DNA from: Proteus vulgaris
GTDB taxonomy: Bacteria > Pseudomonadota > Gammaproteobacteria > Enterobacterales > Enterobacteriaceae
Direction: 5' to 3'
Assembly: GCA_901472505.1 (NCBI GenBank)
Contig: LR590468.1
Coordinates: forward strand, 3,199,501 to 3,263,500
DNA: 64,000 bases
A model generated the notes under the pieces. The model had not been told where the DNA came from. It made no database searches and worked only from the letters and a program-made list of their open reading frames with translations. The translations under genes and the position numbers were made by a program. Positions 60,859 to 64,000 of the stretch are shown one piece after another (position 1 is the first letter of the stretch; every line of letters begins with the position of its first letter).

Positions 60859-61627
60859 AATAACAACCTATAATAATCATCGTAATAAAATTAATAGCGA
60901 ATAAAGTCACAAATACATTCTTTTAGGATCAGCAAATAAAATAAGGTAGAAATAAATAACAATAAGTGGTTATTTATAGGTTATTTACGTGAGAAAGAAT
61001 AATGTTGTGATGATAGTTTAAGTTATAACAGGAAGCTCTTAATGATGTAAATAGGTCAAAATAAAACAATCAAATAGACTTTAAAATTAAAAACTATTGG
61101 ATTTAATTGTTTTTATTTTTAAATTTAATGGTGTTTTATTTTGATATTTGTCTTTTACTATATATAATATAAAAATATTGCATATTATTCTTAATGGAGA
61201 GAATTTTAATATTTTTAAATAAAATGGAGGTGATATTGAATATATTCATTATGTTTTAAATAAACGATTAAATAATAAAATTAGCTTAATTTTAATTTAT
61301 TATTTTTTGTAAAAAAGTTATTATTAGATAATTAAGAAAGTTATTCTTATTAATAATGAAAGATATGATCTGATAAGAAATAGATTACTAGCATATTCCA
61401 CTATATGTTAAACCTAACCCCATTAACATTAAATTTCAATAGATTTATAAATATTGAAATTAAATGCCAGTAAAATTTATAATGCTAATCATATTTTTGT
61501 GTTTTTATGCACAATGTGTTTTTTGATACTTAAATTGCTAATTAAGAATAAAAACAAAATCAGGCATCAGAAAAGCAATTTTTGGCTATAATTACATCGA
61601 TAGGTCAATTGATATGTCGGAGGATTT
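60859..61627. other. AT-rich intergenic region
   Basis: About 770 nt with no ORF of coding character and no hairpin that I can support on either strand. It must contain the promoters of the MHS transporter (minus) and of the small membrane protein (plus). Confidence 0.5.
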
Positions 61628-61849
61628 ATGGTCTCTATTTCTATGAGTGCTGTTCTCTTAGCTGCAATTGTTCTGTTTGCATCTCTTTCTATCGTCGCAT
61701 TAGGAGGGGGATTAGCATTAAAAACAATGCTGGATAACACAAAACACAGTGATAACTATGTATTGCATACTTCAGTTAAAAAGACATTTATCACTTCACT
61801 GATGATTGTATTGTTGCTTGTTTACTATTACCTCTCAACAACGGGTTAA
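61628..61849 (+). CDS. Small membrane protein of unknown function
   Basis: 73 residues with two hydrophobic helices (about 5-32 and 52-69) joined by a short polar loop (LDNTKHSDNYVLHTSVKKT). GGAGG lies 5 nt before the ATG, an excellent ribosome site, so it is very likely translated. I do not recognise the family. It is convergent with mgtE, whose terminator is shared. No assigned role. Confidence 0.72.
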   Translation: MVSISMSAVLLAAIVLFASLSIVALGGGLALKTMLDNTKHSDNYVLHTSVKKTFITSLMIVLLLVYYYLSTTG

Positions 61850-61869
61850 TGATTTATTGTTATTTACAC

Positions 61870-61905
61870 AAAAAAACGCCACTGTATTTTATTCACAGTG
61901 GCGTT
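61870..61905 (-). terminator. Terminator of mgtE
   Basis: On the minus strand AACGCCACTGT pairs with ACAGTGGCGTT around GAATAAAAT, followed by TTTTTTTG. It lies between the converging small membrane gene and mgtE and may serve both. Confidence 0.88.
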
Positions 61906-61923
61906 AGTGTAATAAGCTTTATT

Positions 61924-63392
61924 TTAAACTAGGAAAATAGTAGCTAAACCTAAGAAGATAAAAAAGCCACCAGTATCGGTAATAGCCGTTATCATGGACA
62001 CTTGAACCAATTGCTGGATCTTTACCTAATTTAATCATGATCATTGGGATTAACACACCCATCATAGCGGCCATTAAGGAGATTAAGCACCATCGCCATT
62101 GTCATTACGGCACCCATAGCAAGGTCACCATAAAGGAAGAAGGTGACAATCCCCATTATCCCCCCCCCAAACAACGCCGTTAATTAAGGCGACGCCAAGC
62201 TCTCTTAAAATTAAGAATGAGAAGCTTCCGGTTTGAATTTGGTGCAGTGCTAAGGCACGTACAATCATTGTAATAGTTTGATTACCCGTGTTACCCCAAT
62301 ACCTGCAACAATTGGCATTAGTGTGGCAAGCGCAACTAATTGCGAGATAGTATCTTCAAAGACACCGATAACACGGGAAGCAACGAAAGCGGTACATAAG
62401 TTGATAGCAAGCCAAGTCCAACGTGTTTTAACGGCTTGTCCGACTGGAGCGAAAAACGTCCTCTTCTGGGCTCAACCCCCCCATACGACGAATATTGGTA
62501 TCACTCTCTTCGTGCATGTTATCAACGATATCTTCAACAGTTAATCGACCCATTAAAAGACCATTACTATCAACAACAGCAGCTGAAATTAAGTCATAAC
62601 GTTCGAACGCGCCCGCAGCATCTTCGCCTTTTTCTTCGGGCATAAAGCTCACGGTATCTGTTTTCATTACATCTGAGACAAGTTTGTCCAGGAGATTGCG
62701 TTAAAACAGTGGTTAATGGAAGTTCGCCTAACAGATGATTTTTATTATCAATAACGAAAATTTTATCCGTTGCTTCAGGAATAGAGCCTCGTTGGCGTAA
62801 ATAGCGTTGTACGGTTTTTAGCGTTACATTGCCTCGCACAGTGACGAACTCAAAGTCCATCATTTGACCCACGCTGTCTTTGGGATATTGCAGGACTTCT
62901 CTTATCCTATTACGCAGGCTTGGTTCTAAATAGGTAAGAAGGCGACGCATTGTATCGCGGGGGTAAGTGCTCTGCAATGTACGCTTGCTCATCCACATGT
63001 AATGTGGCAACCGATCGTAATAATTCACGGTCGGTCATATCTTTAATTAAGCTGTCCCAAACGGCGACAGACGCTTCGACTAAAACAGCACCACGTTCAT
63101 TATTATCAACCAAATGCCACAATGCGAGACGTTCGTCATAGGGAAGGGCTTCAAGAATATCTGCAATATCTGCCGCGTGTAGATCTTGTAGTAATTCTCG
63201 AACAGTGGTGATTTTTTCATGAAGTTCATGGTGGCTCAGCCTATCATTTTCACTTGCTTCCCCTAAAACGGTTTCAACAAAATGATCATCTTCAAGAAAG
63301 ATACTCAAAATTTGCTGACGCAGGAGTGCCACTTTTTGTGAATACGGGTTGATGGCAGCCGCAGTATCATTGTTGATAGCTGGTTGAGACAT
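61924..63392 (-). pseudogene. mgtE: Magnesium transporter MgtE, multiple frameshifts
   Basis: MgtE Mg2+ channel: N-terminal cytosolic domain (HAADIADILEALPYDERL), tandem CBS domains (VGQMMDFEFVTVRGNVTLKT..DKIFVIDNKN, then YDLISAAVVDSNGLLMGRLT) and a membrane domain (WTWLAINLCTAF, GGNTGNQ and onward). The frame is broken about seven times: near 62962 (C-run), 62688, 62446 (T-run), 62303 (G-run), 62160 (run of nine C), 62083 and 62007. Undoing these single-base changes gives 487 codons plus stop, a normal MgtE, with no nonsense substitutions. Such a density of indels without other decay points to poor sequence quality here. Confidence 0.82.
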
Positions 63393-63580
63393 GTTATTCC
63401 TTTTTAATTCTTACGAGGGAGATAACCATTAACAATAATTATTCCATTTTAGGATGATTATCGGTTTTCTCCGTATAAAAAATATGAATCTTGAACAATA
63501 TTGCGTCGATGATGTTCATATTGTGGTCACAAATCAAACCCATGTTGTTATGTGATAGTGGTTGTAAGATAGATGCAACA

Positions 63581-63606
63581 AAAGACGCATTGGATAGCGT
63601 CTTTTT
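63581..63606. terminator. Terminator downstream of gppA
   Basis: AAAGACGC pairs with GCGTCTTT around ATTGGATA, T-run on the plus side and A-run on the other, so it can work both ways; it closes gppA, 19 nt past its stop. Confidence 0.8.
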
Positions 63607-63624
63607 CTGTATAATATCATATTG

Positions 63625-64000
63625 TTAAGCAGATTCCTCTTTTATATCCAGTTTCCAGCCAGGAACTGACTGCCAATGCTCTTGTTCTTTTTCTAAATCC
63701 AATTCCATCAATGTGTTATCGGAAAGATATTTTTTAGGAAAATAAAGAGTCCAATGATTTTCATCAGTAACTAAACGCAAAGATGCTGGTTTTGTTGTCG
63801 ATTGTCGCTGATTATTAAGTAAAGTTGCTAATCTCAGTATTTGTACGAGTGGGAAATACTGTTTCTTTTTATAAAGATTAAATTTAGGTAGCTCATCCAA
63901 TTTAATCCCTTTACGGTGATAGCGAACTAAGGTTGTTAATAAGAGTTGTTGTTCTTGATTAAAACCCGGTAAATCTGTATTTGAAAGAATATAGGCTGAA
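63625..64000 (-). CDS. gppA: Guanosine pentaphosphate/exopolyphosphatase GppA, C-terminal part
   Basis: Last ~125 codons of GppA, which converts pppGpp to ppGpp; the rest lies beyond the window edge and the frame is open to 64000. [55 protein letters not shown] and [20 protein letters not shown] match the C-terminal HD-like end of the E. coli protein. The TTG near 63900 is an internal codon, not the start. Confidence 0.9.
   Translation of the reverse strand, partial: SAYILSNTDLPGFNQEQQLLLTTLVRYHRKGIKLDELPKFNLYKKKQYFPLVQILRLATLLNNQRQSTTKPASLRLVTDENHWTLYFPKKYLSDNTLMELDLEKEQEHWQSVPGWKLDIKEESA

Noticed and set aside
1..64000. CRISPR arrays, insertion sequences or replication origin
   Set aside because: No regularly spaced repeats, transposase genes or DnaA-box clusters could be recognised.

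Overview
The window is AT-rich enterobacterial chromosome. Protein similarity recalled from known families and the gene neighbourhoods (fliA-fliZ beside flagellin, putA/putP, pabB-nudL-sdaA, mdtABC-baeSR-yegQ) point to the Morganellaceae, most likely Proteus. I could not run a species-level comparison.

Layout: 1-7.2 kb is the right end of a lambda-type prophage (tail genes L, K, I, J, a tail fibre and a phage homologue of DNA polymerase III theta). It stops inside a flagellin gene, of which only the 3' two thirds remain (7.2-8.0 kb). fliA and fliZ follow. 10-16 kb is the divergent proline module putA/putP with putative PutA operators. 16.2-19.6 kb holds three tandem paralogous exported proteins of YnfC type, closed by an inverted-repeat element. 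19.9-26.3 kb: an unknown small protein, tRNA-Lys(CUU), cycA, two UspF-like stress proteins flanking a metallo-beta-lactamase-fold enzyme, psiE and rlmA. 26.3-32.3 kb: mntP with a manganese riboswitch, sdaA-nudL-pabB, yoaH, a yebF-like gene and holE. 32.3-33.6 kb is an empty AT-rich stretch. 33.6-41.9 kb: an AGCS symporter, amiD, brnQ, a HAD phosphatase, a MarA-type regulator, an unlisted mgrB, pheP and pagP. 42.5-45.9 kb: a decayed ORF, TPP riboswitch-thiD, fbaB, yegS. 46.2-57.3 kb: trhP and the RND efflux/two-component operon mdtABC-baeSR without mdtD. 57.8-64 kb: dtpA, an MHS-family transporter, a small membrane protein, mgtE and the 3' end of gppA.

Two themes cut across the window. First, several housekeeping genes (pabB, pheP, pagP, thiD, mdtB, the MHS transporter, mgtE) are each interrupted by one or more single-base indels, often in homopolymers. 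Undoing them restores full-length proteins of normal size, so many of these are probably sequencing or assembly errors rather than true pseudogenes. Second, many genes deal with envelope, metal and nutrient homeostasis (putAP, cycA, mntP, sdaA, AGCS, brnQ, pheP, dtpA, mgtE, mdtABC, pagP, mgrB).

The least ordinary items are the prophage-flagellin junction, the phage theta homologue sharing a window with chromosomal holE, and the tandem YnfC-like family with a duplicated upstream block. I saw no CRISPR array, insertion sequence, integrase, replication origin or recognisable defence system.
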